From Thalassobaculaceae bacterium (GTDB taxonomy: Bacteria > Pseudomonadota > Alphaproteobacteria > Thalassobaculales > Thalassobaculaceae), in contig JARGOG010000045.1 of assembly GCA_029212785.1 (NCBI GenBank), forward strand, positions 1 through 36,140: a DNA stretch of 36,140 nt. The letters are read 5' to 3'. Within the stretch, counting starts at the first letter, position 1, and every line of letters begins with the position of its first letter. Both the position numbers and the translations under genes were made by a program. Positions 24,905-32,767 of this stretch are shown here, piece by piece. The notes under the pieces were generated by a model. It ran no database searches and had not been told where the DNA came from. It was given only the letters and a program-made list of their open reading frames with translations.

Positions 24905-25972
24905 CTAGCTGTCGGTCCTGTCGCCACGCATCAGCCTGTGGATGAAACGCAGCTTCTCGATGACGCTGCTCGCCAGCACGAACGGATACAGGTCCGGCTG
25001 GCCCATGCTGGCGTTCAGGCTGTTCACCGCCGCCGTCAGCGGCACCCACGCCTCGACCAGGCTGTCGAAATCCGCCATGCGGTAGGAATCGAATTCGATC
25101 TCCATGGCCAGGATCGGGTCGATTCCCGACCGCGCGCGGATTGTCATCCCAAAGGCCTGCGCGGTTTCCAGCGTATCGACGATATGCAGATAGTGAGCCC
25201 AGGTCTCGGCGAAGTCCTCCCAGGGGTGGGATGACGCATAAGAGCTGATGAAGTGGCTCGGCCAGTCCGCCCGCGGTCCATTGGCGTAATGCGCCTTGAG
25301 CGCGTCGCCGTAATCCGCGCGTTCGTCGCCGAACAGCGCACGGTAAGGCTCGAGCCAGTCGGTCGGCGCCACCAGCCGGGCCCAGTAGTAGTGCCCGATC
25401 TCGTGACGGAAATGGCCGAGCAGTGTGCGGTAGGACTCGACCATGTCGGAGCGCTGCTGCTCGCGCGCCACCGGATCGGCCTCGGCGATGTCGATGGTGA
25501 TCACCCCGTCGGCATGGCCGGTCACCACCGGCTCTCCGTCGGAATCCTCCCCCGACAGGAAATCGAAGGCGAGGCCTCCGCTTGGGTCGTCATCCTTGCT
25601 CTGCACCGGCAGGCCGAGGCGCAGGAGGCTGTAGACGAGCCGGCGTTTCGCCGTCTCCAGCCGACGCCACAGCGCCAGCCGATCCGGGTCGCCGAGATTG
25701 GGCACCGTGCGGTTGAGCCGGCAAGCGCGGCAATACCCGTCAGCGCTCTCGCTCGGCACCATCCAGTTGCACGCGCCGTGCTCGGCATTGGCGCAGAGAC
25801 GGTACAGATGATCGGTGTCGCCCAGCGCCTGCCAACGACCGACGTCGTCAGGCTTCAGGGCGCTGAGCTGGGCCTGGCCTGCCAAATAGCCCAGTGTATG
25901 GTCGCAGCGGACGCAGATCGTATTTTCAAAATACAGAAGCTGGCCACAGCTCTGACACTCGAAGAGTTTCAT
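24905..25972 (-). CDS. Zincin-like metallopeptidase with N-terminal zinc ribbons
   Basis: A 355-residue protein of the putative zinc-binding metallopeptidase family (formerly DUF2248). The N-terminus has a zinc ribbon, Cys6, Cys9, Cys20 and Cys23, and a second cysteine set at 60, 68, 81 and 84. The catalytic motif HEIGHYYW has His190, Glu191 and His194. A downstream SHPWEDFAETWAHYLHI segment provides further conserved acidic and histidine residues that could complete the metal site. No signal peptide is present, so it should act in the cytosol. It is coupled to the upstream unknown gene by an ATGA overlap (start 25972, upstream stop 25969-25971). Homologues are widespread in alphaproteobacteria, without a known substrate to my knowledge. 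Confidence 0.88.
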   Translation of the reverse strand: MKLFECQSCGQLLYFENTICVRCDHTLGYLAGQAQLSALKPDDVGRWQALGDTDHLYRLCANAEHGACNWMVPSESADGYCRACRLNRTVPNLGDPDRLALWRRLETAKRRLVYSLLRLGLPVQSKDDDPSGGLAFDFLSGEDSDGEPVVTGHADGVITIDIAEADPVAREQQRSDMVESYRTLLGHFRHEIGHYYWARLVAPTDWLEPYRALFGDERADYGDALKAHYANGPRADWPSHFISSYASSHPWEDFAETWAHYLHIVDTLETAQAFGMTIRARSGIDPILAMEIEFDSYRMADFDSLVEAWVPLTAAVNSLNASMGQPDLYPFVLASSVIEKLRFIHRLMRGDRTDS

Positions 25973-26445
25973 GGGGCGCGTCGCTTGGACGTCGGCCGGT
26001 CAGGCCGCCTCGGCCCATCGAGCGACGCGAAGAAATCGCGCGACGCATGGTCCGAAACCTTGTCGGTCGCATCCGTCGTCGGCGCGAACAGAGGCGTCTC
26101 TGGCGCCCCCTCGGCATCCTCCTCCAGCACGTCGGGCGTCTCGCCCTTTTCGACCACCGCGACGTCGCGCCGCTTCGCCTCACGCCCGAACTCATGCACT
26201 TCGATCAGCGCATGCAGGAATTCGGCGCGCACGGCCGTGTCGGTGATCCGCTGCTCGGCCTGATTCGCCATCTCGCAGATATGACCCATGGGGATATTGA
26301 ACTCGTGCATGATCTCGCGCACCCGCCCCCGGATCGACATCAGGTGGTTTGTGAGGCCGTCATCATCGTAACGCCTCAGATAGTCGCCGCCGGACCGAGC
26401 GCCACCCTCGCGACGCGCGTCAGTCTTAGAGGACCCTGAATTCAT
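25969..26445 (-). CDS. Unrecognised 158-residue protein coupled to the metallopeptidase
   Basis: Not a family I recognise. The middle (about residues 20-100) is charged and probably helical, with the segments DYLRRYDDDGL and MHEFNIPMGHICEMANQ and an AEFLHALIEVHEF stretch. The last third is Pro-, Asp- and Thr-rich and likely disordered. No signal peptide or membrane helix is seen. ATG at 26445 is preferred over GTG at 26490, though the ribosome binding site (GGGAA) is close and weak. The stop overlaps the metallopeptidase start in ATGA, so the two are made together, which suggests a partner, inhibitor or substrate of that enzyme. Confidence 0.72.
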   Translation of the reverse strand: MNSGSSKTDARREGGARSGGDYLRRYDDDGLTNHLMSIRGRVREIMHEFNIPMGHICEMANQAEQRITDTAVRAEFLHALIEVHEFGREAKRRDVAVVEKGETPDVLEEDAEGAPETPLFAPTTDATDKVSDHASRDFFASLDGPRRPDRPTSKRRAP

Positions 26446-26682
26446 TTCCCAATCACCGTTGCTGCACTTCCTGGCACGCCTGTCCCCCACGCGTCTTCAT
26501 GTGGCTTGGAAATCGCTCCACTTCAAAGGAATTCCAGCACATACCAGTAAATATGATCACGTCCCGGCAGAATTCCACCGACAACACGACCCCGGTCCCG
26601 CCGGCTTCGCCCCATCAAAGTGGATCACCGGACCGTAGCGTTCTGTATTGTGCCGACAACCTTCCATCGAGAGTCTCCCGCG

Positions 26683-27747
26683 ATGCCGCCCAGCCCGCCC
26701 TCCCTCCGCCCTCACGGCATCACCATCGGCTCCCTGCCGACAGGCCCGTCGAACACCATCGCCGACGTTCCCGGCGTCGCTGTCGGTCATGTCACTCTGG
26801 GCGGCGGTGAGGTGCAAACCGGTGTGACCGCCGTGCGGCTGCACCCGGGGCACCCGTTCCGCGACAAGCTGCCGGCGGCGGCCCATGTGCTGAACGGCTT
26901 CGGCAAGAGCGTCGGTCTGGTGCAGGTCGAAGAGCTCGGCACGATCGAGACACCCGTGATCCTGACCAACACCCTCTCCGTCGGCACCGCCGCGACGGCC
27001 CTTGTCCGCCACATGCTGGAGATCACGCCGGAGATCGGCGACACCACCGGCACCGTGAATCCGGTGGTGATGGAGTGCAATGACGGTTCCTGGCTGAACG
27101 ACATCCGCGGCCTGCACGTCCAGGAAAGCCACGTCCGTGCCGCCCTGGACGGCGTCTCCGACGGTTTCGACCAGGGCAATGTGGGAGCCGGCACGGGGAT
27201 GAGCTGCTACGGCCTCGCCGGCGGGATCGGCAGCGCGTCCCGGGTCGTGCGCATCGCCAAGAGCGATTTCACCCTCGGCGCGCTCACACTCTGCAACATG
27301 GGCCGGATGGCGGATCTGCGCATCGACGGCCGCCCGGTCGGCGCCGCCATCGCCGAGCGGATCAAGGTGGAGAAGGAGCCGGCGGAGTCGGGCTCGATCA
27401 TCGCGCTCATCGTCACCAACGCCCCGCTCGACGCTCGCCAGCTTCGCCGGATCGCGACCCGCTCCGGCGCCGGGATCGTCCGCACCGGCTCTCATCTCGG
27501 CTCCGGCAGCGGCGACATAGCACTCGCCGTCTCCACCGCCGAGACGGTTCCCCACACCCCGCCCAAGGGCAGGGTGATGGCGCGCCATGTGCTGCACGAG
27601 GACGCTCTCGACCCGCTCTTCCGCGCCGCCATCGAGGCGACCGAGGAGGCAATCCTCAATGCCCTGATCGCCGCCGAACCGCGCACCGGCCGGCAGGGCC
27701 GCACCCGTCGGGCGCTAGGAGAATTCGCGGATCTGGTCTTCGGGTAA
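26683..27747 (+). CDS. P1 family peptidase (DmpA / beta-aminopeptidase type)
   Basis: A 354-residue enzyme of the DmpA family, Ntn-like hydrolases that cut themselves into alpha and beta chains and then use the new N-terminal serine to release amino-terminal residues, including D- and beta-amino acids. Self-cleavage is expected between Gly237 and Ser238 in ESGSIIALIVTNAP, the counterpart of the GS site of DmpA and BapA. ADVPGVAVGH (about 28-37), TGVTAV, GFGKSVGL and GAGTGMSCYGL are family motifs. The ATG at 26683 is used because upstream sequence is not family-like; the ribosome binding site is weak. Its gene is convergent with the CoA-isomerase-like gene. The real substrate is unknown; related proteins were first called L-aminopeptidase/D-esterase. 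Confidence 0.88.
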   Translation: MPPSPPSLRPHGITIGSLPTGPSNTIADVPGVAVGHVTLGGGEVQTGVTAVRLHPGHPFRDKLPAAAHVLNGFGKSVGLVQVEELGTIETPVILTNTLSVGTAATALVRHMLEITPEIGDTTGTVNPVVMECNDGSWLNDIRGLHVQESHVRAALDGVSDGFDQGNVGAGTGMSCYGLAGGIGSASRVVRIAKSDFTLGALTLCNMGRMADLRIDGRPVGAAIAERIKVEKEPAESGSIIALIVTNAPLDARQLRRIATRSGAGIVRTGSHLGSGSGDIALAVSTAETVPHTPPKGRVMARHVLHEDALDPLFRAAIEATEEAILNALIAAEPRTGRQGRTRRALGEFADLVFG

Positions 27748-27879
27748 TTCCCGCCCCGATCGACTTCCCGGATGACATGCAGGGGCGATCCAGGACCCAT
27801 TCTGAGCTCCTCGTGGATCCCGGATCGTCCGTCCCGCGGCCGGCTGACCTGGAAGTCGTTGAGGAGGTCGTTCGAAACC
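27748..27879. repeat. Intergenic segment with remnants of a palindromic dispersed repeat
   Basis: The 132 bases between the convergent stops contain no gene. Wording such as 'GATCCAGGACCCATTCTGAG' (27787 onward) and 'GGATCCCGGATC' resembles the palindromic intergenic repeats that occur in many copies in alphaproteobacterial genomes. The copy is degenerate, and the identification rests on general resemblance. Confidence 0.3.
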
Positions 27880-29097
27880 CTAAGCGGCCGCGCCCGCCAC
27901 GATGCCGTCGTCATGCAGCTTGCCGATGGCGCCGCTGTCGAGGCCGAGCGCCTCGGCGAGCACCTGATCGGTGTGCTGCCCCAGCGCCGGAGCCGGCGCC
28001 ACCGGCAGGCGGGACAGGTTGCGGAAATCGATCGGCGAACCGGGGGTCAGCACGGCGCCGACCTCAGGGTGGGTGACGGTCTGGAACAGCGGGTTCTTCT
28101 CCGAGGCCCGCCAGTCGTCCGCCAGCATCTGCCCGACGGTCTGGTACGGCCCCCAGGTCACCCCCGCTTCGGTCAACGCCGCGCCGACCTGTTCGAGGGA
28201 ATGCGCCCCACACCATTTCTCGATCAGGGCGAACAGCACTTTCCGCCACTCGAAGCGCAGCCCCTCGTCGGCGAAGTCGACCCCCAACGCGCTCTCAAGC
28301 CCCGCCACCGTCTGCTCGATTCCGGCGACCCGGCAGAGTCCTTTCCACTGCTTGATCGTGATCGCGGAAATCATCACCCGGCGCCCGTCGGAGGTGCCGA
28401 AGTCGCGGCCGAAGGCGCCGTAGAGATCGTTGCCGATGGGGCCACGGTCGACGCCGTTGCGTTGAACCTCGCCGATCTGACCCATGTTGCCGACCATGGC
28501 CATGGCGACGTCGCTCAGCGCCACTTCGGCCCGCCCGCCCTCGCCGGTGCGCTTGCGCCGGTCGACCGAGGCGACGATGGCCAGGGCCGCATGCAGGCCG
28601 CAGCCGACGTCCCAGGCCGGCAGGACGTTGTTCACCGGCGTGGCGTCCGGCCCCGTGAGGTGCGGATATCCCACGGCGCAGTTGATCGTGTAGTCGACCG
28701 CCGGCGCGCCGTCGGGACTGCCCTTCACCGCAACGGAGATCGCATCGGCCCGGCGCTCCTCGAGCACCTCCTGGGACAGCCAGGGCAGGCCGGCGAAGTT
28801 GGTCAACAGGATGCCGGCATCCTCGCCCGGTCGGGTCGCCAGCGTCTGCACCAGTTCGCGGCCGCGTGGATCGCGCAGATTCACCGCCACCGACTTCTTG
28901 CCCTTGTTCAGTCCGGCCCAGTACAGGCTGCGCCCGGTCTCCTTGGACAATGGCCAGCGATTGTAGTCGAGCCCGCCGCCGATCATGTCGACCCGGATCA
29001 CCTCGGCTCCGAGCTGCGCCAGGGTCATGGCGGCAAGCGGGGCGGCGACGAAGGCCGAGGCTTCGACGATGCTGAGGCGGTCGAGAAGGTCGTACAC
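27880..29097 (-). CDS. CaiB/BaiF family protein resembling 2-methylfumaryl-CoA isomerase (Mct)
   Basis: A 405-residue class III CoA-transferase. It resembles Chloroflexus mesaconyl-CoA C1-C4 CoA transferase (Mct) far beyond the generic family: VEASAFVAAPL (11-21), MTLAQLGAEVIR (24-35), IGGGLDYNRWP (39-49), YWAGLNKGKKS (59-69) and LYGAFGRDF, and a similar length. Asp163 in LPAWDV fits the catalytic aspartate of the family. Mct moves CoA within one molecule, turning mesaconyl-C1-CoA into mesaconyl-C4-CoA in the 3-hydroxypropionate bi-cycle. GTG start at 29097 with GGGAG 7 bases upstream. No mch or mcl homologue lies in the window, so the function may differ, for example in itaconate/mesaconate or glyoxylate handling. 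It is the last gene of a minus-strand run after the glycosyltransferases, separated by 87 bases. Confidence 0.82.
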   Translation of the reverse strand: MYDLLDRLSIVEASAFVAAPLAAMTLAQLGAEVIRVDMIGGGLDYNRWPLSKETGRSLYWAGLNKGKKSVAVNLRDPRGRELVQTLATRPGEDAGILLTNFAGLPWLSQEVLEERRADAISVAVKGSPDGAPAVDYTINCAVGYPHLTGPDATPVNNVLPAWDVGCGLHAALAIVASVDRRKRTGEGGRAEVALSDVAMAMVGNMGQIGEVQRNGVDRGPIGNDLYGAFGRDFGTSDGRRVMISAITIKQWKGLCRVAGIEQTVAGLESALGVDFADEGLRFEWRKVLFALIEKWCGAHSLEQVGAALTEAGVTWGPYQTVGQMLADDWRASEKNPLFQTVTHPEVGAVLTPGSPIDFRNLSRLPVAPAPALGQHTDQVLAEALGLDSGAIGKLHDDGIVAGAAA

Positions 29098-29184
29098 GGA
29101 GGATCTCCCGAAGGGGCTGGGGAAAGGCGGGCGCTGACCTTACGGAACCAGGGGTCGCGATGTCATCACCCCGTATGCGGATCG

Positions 29185-30864
29185 CTAATGCGCGGCGGCC
29201 CGGTAGATCGTGATGTCGATCTCCTTGCCCCGGGAGTAGTTCAGCCCGCGCACCTGACCCGCCGGTTCAACCGTGAGCCCGCGGGCCGCCGTGGCGGCAA
29301 GGAACGCATCCTGCTGACGGTGCTCGACGACGGCGAGAGCACAGGTCGGCTGGCCTGCCAGCACATCCGCCGCCCCCGCGGCGTCGCTGAGCTTGGTAGC
29401 GGTGCCGTGGACGAAGACCATGCTCGGCTCGGAGAACCCGGCGGTCACCAGCGGTCCGGTCTCGCAGGTGCTCGCCGAGGCGATCATCGGCACCAGGGAC
29501 CGGGCGATCCACAATTGGCTGAGCGACGGCGCCACCACCGCGAAGGTCAAGGCGTAGAACACGCACACACCGCCCGCGAGCGGGATCATGCGGGCGAGGG
29601 AGAGCTCCTGCAGAAAGCGGATCATCAGGACGACGACAACGAGGCCCATGCCGCTCGCCGCGATCGCCGCCGGCGTCACGGTGCCGGAGAGATGGACCAC
29701 CGCACCGGCCGGCACCACGGCCAGGGCAACACTCACCAGCACGGCGATGACGGCGAGCACCCGTTGGGCCAGGCGGCCCCAGCCATCGGCAACCAGATCG
29801 GTCCCGGTCGCCAGGAACAGCCCCGCCAGCACGGCGATCGCCGGATATGTGGGGAAGGTGTAGTGCGGCAGCTTGGTCGCCACCGCCTCGAACACGAGGA
29901 AGGTCGGCACGATCCAACAGATCAGGAAGCGCACATCCGGCGCTTTTCGTCGGGTCCAGGCGAGGATCGCCCCGCCCGCCGCGAGCGCCATGCCCGGCCA
30001 GAATACCAGCAGGAACACGAGCGTGTGATAGCCCGGCGGCGCGCCATGGGCGTCGTCGCCCCGAGCCACCTTGCCGAGCAGAGCGTGGCCGACGGATTCC
30101 TGCAGAAACGACGGTCCGACCTTCAGGGTGATCGCCACCAACCAGGGCGCGACCACCGCGACCGTCAGCGCCAGGCCCGGCAGCCAGTACAGGCGTCGCA
30201 GCAGCTCCCGGTCGCGGTTCCACAGGCACCAGGCGAGGATGGTCGTGCCGACAACCAGGGTGATGATCGGCCCCTTGATCAGGACGCCGATCCCATGGAA
30301 CAGCCAGAACGCCGCCGGTGAACGCAAACCGCCGTCGACGAAGCCGCCCGGCCGGTCGGGGTGGGTGGCGATGCGGTGCAGGGCAAGCTGTGACGCCAGG
30401 GTCGCCGCGACCAGCAAAGCGTCGGTCTTGGCCGTGCGCGCCTCAACGCCGGTGATCAGGGCGAGCGCCATGACGATGCCGGCGGCCACGCCCGCACCGG
30501 CGCCGCCGAGCCGGGCCGCCAGCCAGGCGGTCATCGCGACGATGCCGAGGGCTGCCAGCAGCGACGGCATGCGATAGGCCCAGATCCCTGCCTGCGCCCC
30601 GCCGCCGAAGACGGTGGCGCTGGCCGCCTGCAGCCAGTAGGTCCCGATCGGCTTCACATGGCGCGGCACGGCTTGGAAGCGGATATCCACCAGATCGCCG
30701 CTCTCCAGCATCTGGCGCGATGCCTGGGCGTAGCGCGCCTCGTCCCGGTCCATGGCCGGAATTTGGAAGATCCCCGGCATCAGGGCGGCGACGGCGACGA
30801 CCAGCACCAGCAGCCACTGGCGCAGCGACAAGGCGCTCGGCGCCTGCGGCGTGTCCGGCATCAT
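29185..30864 (-). CDS. GT39-type (ArnT-like) membrane glycosyltransferase
   Basis: A 559-residue polytopic enzyme of the GT-C fold. After a first helix near residues 16-34, the first periplasmic loop carries the family motif MDRDEARYAQASRQML (about 39-54), whose first acidic pair is the catalytic site. VKPIGTYWLQA follows near 70-80. About a dozen hydrophobic helices run through to near residue 440, then a soluble periplasmic C-terminal domain of about 110 residues. Such enzymes take sugar from a polyprenyl-phosphate carrier to lipid A, lipid or protein acceptors outside the membrane. The gene overlaps the GT2 gene by 4 bases (ATGA), so the pair should act together: GT2 loads the carrier and this enzyme uses it. 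The sugar and acceptor are unknown. Confidence 0.88.
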   Translation of the reverse strand: MMPDTPQAPSALSLRQWLLVLVVAVAALMPGIFQIPAMDRDEARYAQASRQMLESGDLVDIRFQAVPRHVKPIGTYWLQAASATVFGGGAQAGIWAYRMPSLLAALGIVAMTAWLAARLGGAGAGVAAGIVMALALITGVEARTAKTDALLVAATLASQLALHRIATHPDRPGGFVDGGLRSPAAFWLFHGIGVLIKGPIITLVVGTTILAWCLWNRDRELLRRLYWLPGLALTVAVVAPWLVAITLKVGPSFLQESVGHALLGKVARGDDAHGAPPGYHTLVFLLVFWPGMALAAGGAILAWTRRKAPDVRFLICWIVPTFLVFEAVATKLPHYTFPTYPAIAVLAGLFLATGTDLVADGWGRLAQRVLAVIAVLVSVALAVVPAGAVVHLSGTVTPAAIAASGMGLVVVVLMIRFLQELSLARMIPLAGGVCVFYALTFAVVAPSLSQLWIARSLVPMIASASTCETGPLVTAGFSEPSMVFVHGTATKLSDAAGAADVLAGQPTCALAVVEHRQQDAFLAATAARGLTVEPAGQVRGLNYSRGKEIDITIYRAAAH

Positions 30865-31622
30865 GGCGCCCGGTCCGCCTGTGGAATCGGATTGACGCCG
30901 ACCGTCGTGCGCCGCAGCAGCCAGACCACACCCAGCAGGTCGACGATACCGACCAGCGCCCGGCCGATATTGGTGTATTTGGACTGTCCCGCAGCGCGCG
31001 GCCGATCGTCGACCGAAACGTGGACGGTCTCGTAGCCATAGCGCCTGGTCAGCGCCGGCAGGTAGCGGTGCAGGCTGTCGAAATAGGGAAAGGCCAGGAA
31101 CAACGCGCGCGGCACCACCTTCAGGCCACAGGCGGTGTCCGGGCAGTCGTCGCGCAGCAGCGCGCGCCGCACGCCGTTGCCGATGCGCGAGGCGATCAGG
31201 CGGCGGATCCCCGCCGTGCGCCGCCGACGAATTCCGGCAACCAGCCCGACCTTGCCCACACTGGTCGCGTCGATCGCCGAGGCCATCGCCACCACATCGG
31301 CCGGATCGTTCTCGCCGTCGCCGTCGATCGTCGCCATCCAGAGCGCCGTCGCCGCCCTCGCCCCGGTGCGCAGGGCCGCACTCTTGCCGGAACGGGCGGC
31401 ATGCCGGATCAGCGTGACGCGGGGATCCTTGGACCCCAGGTCGGCGACGATGTCGTCGGTACCGTCGCGGCTGCCGTCATCGACGACGATCACCTCGACC
31501 CGGTAGGCGGCGCCGACCTTGTCGAGCACCTCCTGCAATAGCGGGGCGATGGCGCCGGCCTCGTCGCAGACGGGGACAATGACGCTGAGGGCGGGAAGAT
31601 TCTGGGACTGTGTATCGGACAT
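30861..31622 (-). CDS. GT2 glycosyltransferase, dolichol-phosphate mannosyltransferase / ArnC-like
   Basis: A 253-residue GT-A fold enzyme that likely transfers a sugar from a nucleotide-sugar to polyprenyl phosphate at the inner leaflet. SVIVPVCDEAGAI (13-25) and VVDDGSRDGT (46-55) form the nucleotide-binding part. DGDGENDP (100-107, numbered from the DxD Asp100) coordinates the metal. GQSKYTNIGRA (about 214-224) matches the conserved S/K-x-x segment of this family. Unlike ArnC or GtrB it lacks a two-helix C-terminal membrane anchor; only one hydrophobic stretch near 226-238 is present. It is upstream of and overlaps the GT39 gene (ATGA). ATG at 31622 is the only start near the domain edge. 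Confidence 0.88.
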   Translation of the reverse strand: MSDTQSQNLPALSVIVPVCDEAGAIAPLLQEVLDKVGAAYRVEVIVVDDGSRDGTDDIVADLGSKDPRVTLIRHAARSGKSAALRTGARAATALWMATIDGDGENDPADVVAMASAIDATSVGKVGLVAGIRRRRTAGIRRLIASRIGNGVRRALLRDDCPDTACGLKVVPRALFLAFPYFDSLHRYLPALTRRYGYETVHVSVDDRPRAAGQSKYTNIGRALVGIVDLLGVVWLLRRTTVGVNPIPQADRAP

Positions 31623-31698
31623 CGGCCGGTCGCACGGACAGTTTCGGCGCCTCTCCTATCAGATACGCGGGGTCAAAGCGATGACGAACCCCGACGCC

Positions 31699-32730
31699 TC
31701 AACCGGTCTCGCCGCGCAGTTGGCGGAACAGCGCCATGTAGTTGGCGACGCAGGCCGCCTGAGTGAACTGTGCGGAGTGCCGGGCCGTCCCGCCGGCGAC
31801 CAGGCGTTCCGCCAGCCCAGTCTCCTCGATCACCCGGCGCAAAGCCTCGCGCAACGGTGCGGCCTCGCCCTTGGGCACGACGAGCCCGTCCTCGCCGTCG
31901 CGCACGAACTCCGCCGGCCCGTCGGCATCGGAGGCCACCAGCGGCTTGCCATAGGCCCAGGCCTCAAGCGTAACCGTGCCGAACGGCTCGTGCCGCGACG
32001 GGAAGGCGACGATGTCGCAGCTGCGGAAGAACGCGCCGGTATCGCGCCGCCAGCCGAGAAATTTGACCCGGTCGGCGATGCCGAGTTCGGCGGCAAGGGC
32101 CTTCAACGCGTCCTCCTCCGGCCCGCTGCCGGCGACCCAGAGATGGACCTGCGGCAGATCGACCGCCGCCTGCATCAGCACGTCGAACCCCTTCACCCGG
32201 TGCAGGCGCGACGGGGTGAAGACGACGACCGCGCCGTCCGGCACCCCCAGGGCGGCGCGGTCGGCGGCGGGGCTCGAATCCTGCTCGGCGAAATTGGCGA
32301 TCATGCTGCACCGGTCCTCGGGCCAGCCCTCGGCGATGACGTGGCGGCGGATGCCTTCGCTGATGCAGATCAGGTGGTCGCAGTTGCGGAAGTATTTGAG
32401 GTCGTAGAAACCACCCAGACGCGCGGCTTTCAGGTGCGGGCCGGCCGGCATCCACCAACTCGCCCGGCTCATGTAGGAGAGCACGACATCGGGGCGGAAT
32501 TCCGCCACCGCGCGGCGCAGGGCCGGCCGGGTGCGAAGGTCGAACCAGGATCCGAACGGCGCCTCCGAGACCGGCACGCCGCCGGCCTCCAGATCGGCGC
32601 GGCGCGGCGGGTTCGGCCGGATCACTGCGCGGGACTCCTCCCCCGCCTCGGCCAGGGCCCGCGCCAGGGTCACGAAAAAAGTCTCGGCTCCGCCATTGGC
32701 GGCACCGGCGAGGATCGAAAGAATGCGCAC
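31699..32730 (-). CDS. GT4 family glycosyltransferase
   Basis: A 343-residue GT-B fold retaining enzyme. The N-terminal domain begins VRILSILAGAANGGAETF, the usual glycine-rich acceptor loop. The C-terminal half has FTPSRLHRVKGFD, the GWRRDTGAFF segment and the PSRHEPFGTVTLEAWAYG stretch; the EPFG...E signature is the EX7E motif that binds the nucleotide-sugar. VASDADGPAEFVRDGEDGLVV is typical too. Start read as GTG at 32730; further upstream codons (to 32796) would add 22 residues unlike the family and overlap the transporter gene. No strong ribosome binding site is visible. It lies between the MFS gene and the GT2/GT39 pair, all on the minus strand, suggesting a surface-glycan or glycolipid cluster. 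Acceptor and sugar are unknown. Confidence 0.87.
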   Translation of the reverse strand: MRILSILAGAANGGAETFFVTLARALAEAGEESRAVIRPNPPRRADLEAGGVPVSEAPFGSWFDLRTRPALRRAVAEFRPDVVLSYMSRASWWMPAGPHLKAARLGGFYDLKYFRNCDHLICISEGIRRHVIAEGWPEDRCSMIANFAEQDSSPAADRAALGVPDGAVVVFTPSRLHRVKGFDVLMQAAVDLPQVHLWVAGSGPEEDALKALAAELGIADRVKFLGWRRDTGAFFRSCDIVAFPSRHEPFGTVTLEAWAYGKPLVASDADGPAEFVRDGEDGLVVPKGEAAPLREALRRVIEETGLAERLVAGGTARHSAQFTQAACVANYMALFRQLRGETG

Positions 32731-32767
32731 GGGGCTCGGTCCGCGTAGGTGATGCAACGGGGCCGCA

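Noticed and set aside
23385-25049. Open frame of 554 codons on the minus strand across the EEP hydrolase and zinc-ribbon genes
   Set aside because: No recognisable domain, Arg/Gly-rich translation, and it covers two well-supported plus-strand genes.
27772-30321. Long open frame of 849 codons on the plus strand
   Set aside because: Antisense to the CoA-isomerase-like gene and the GT39 gene; low-complexity Arg/Gln/His translation typical of a shadow frame in GC-rich DNA.
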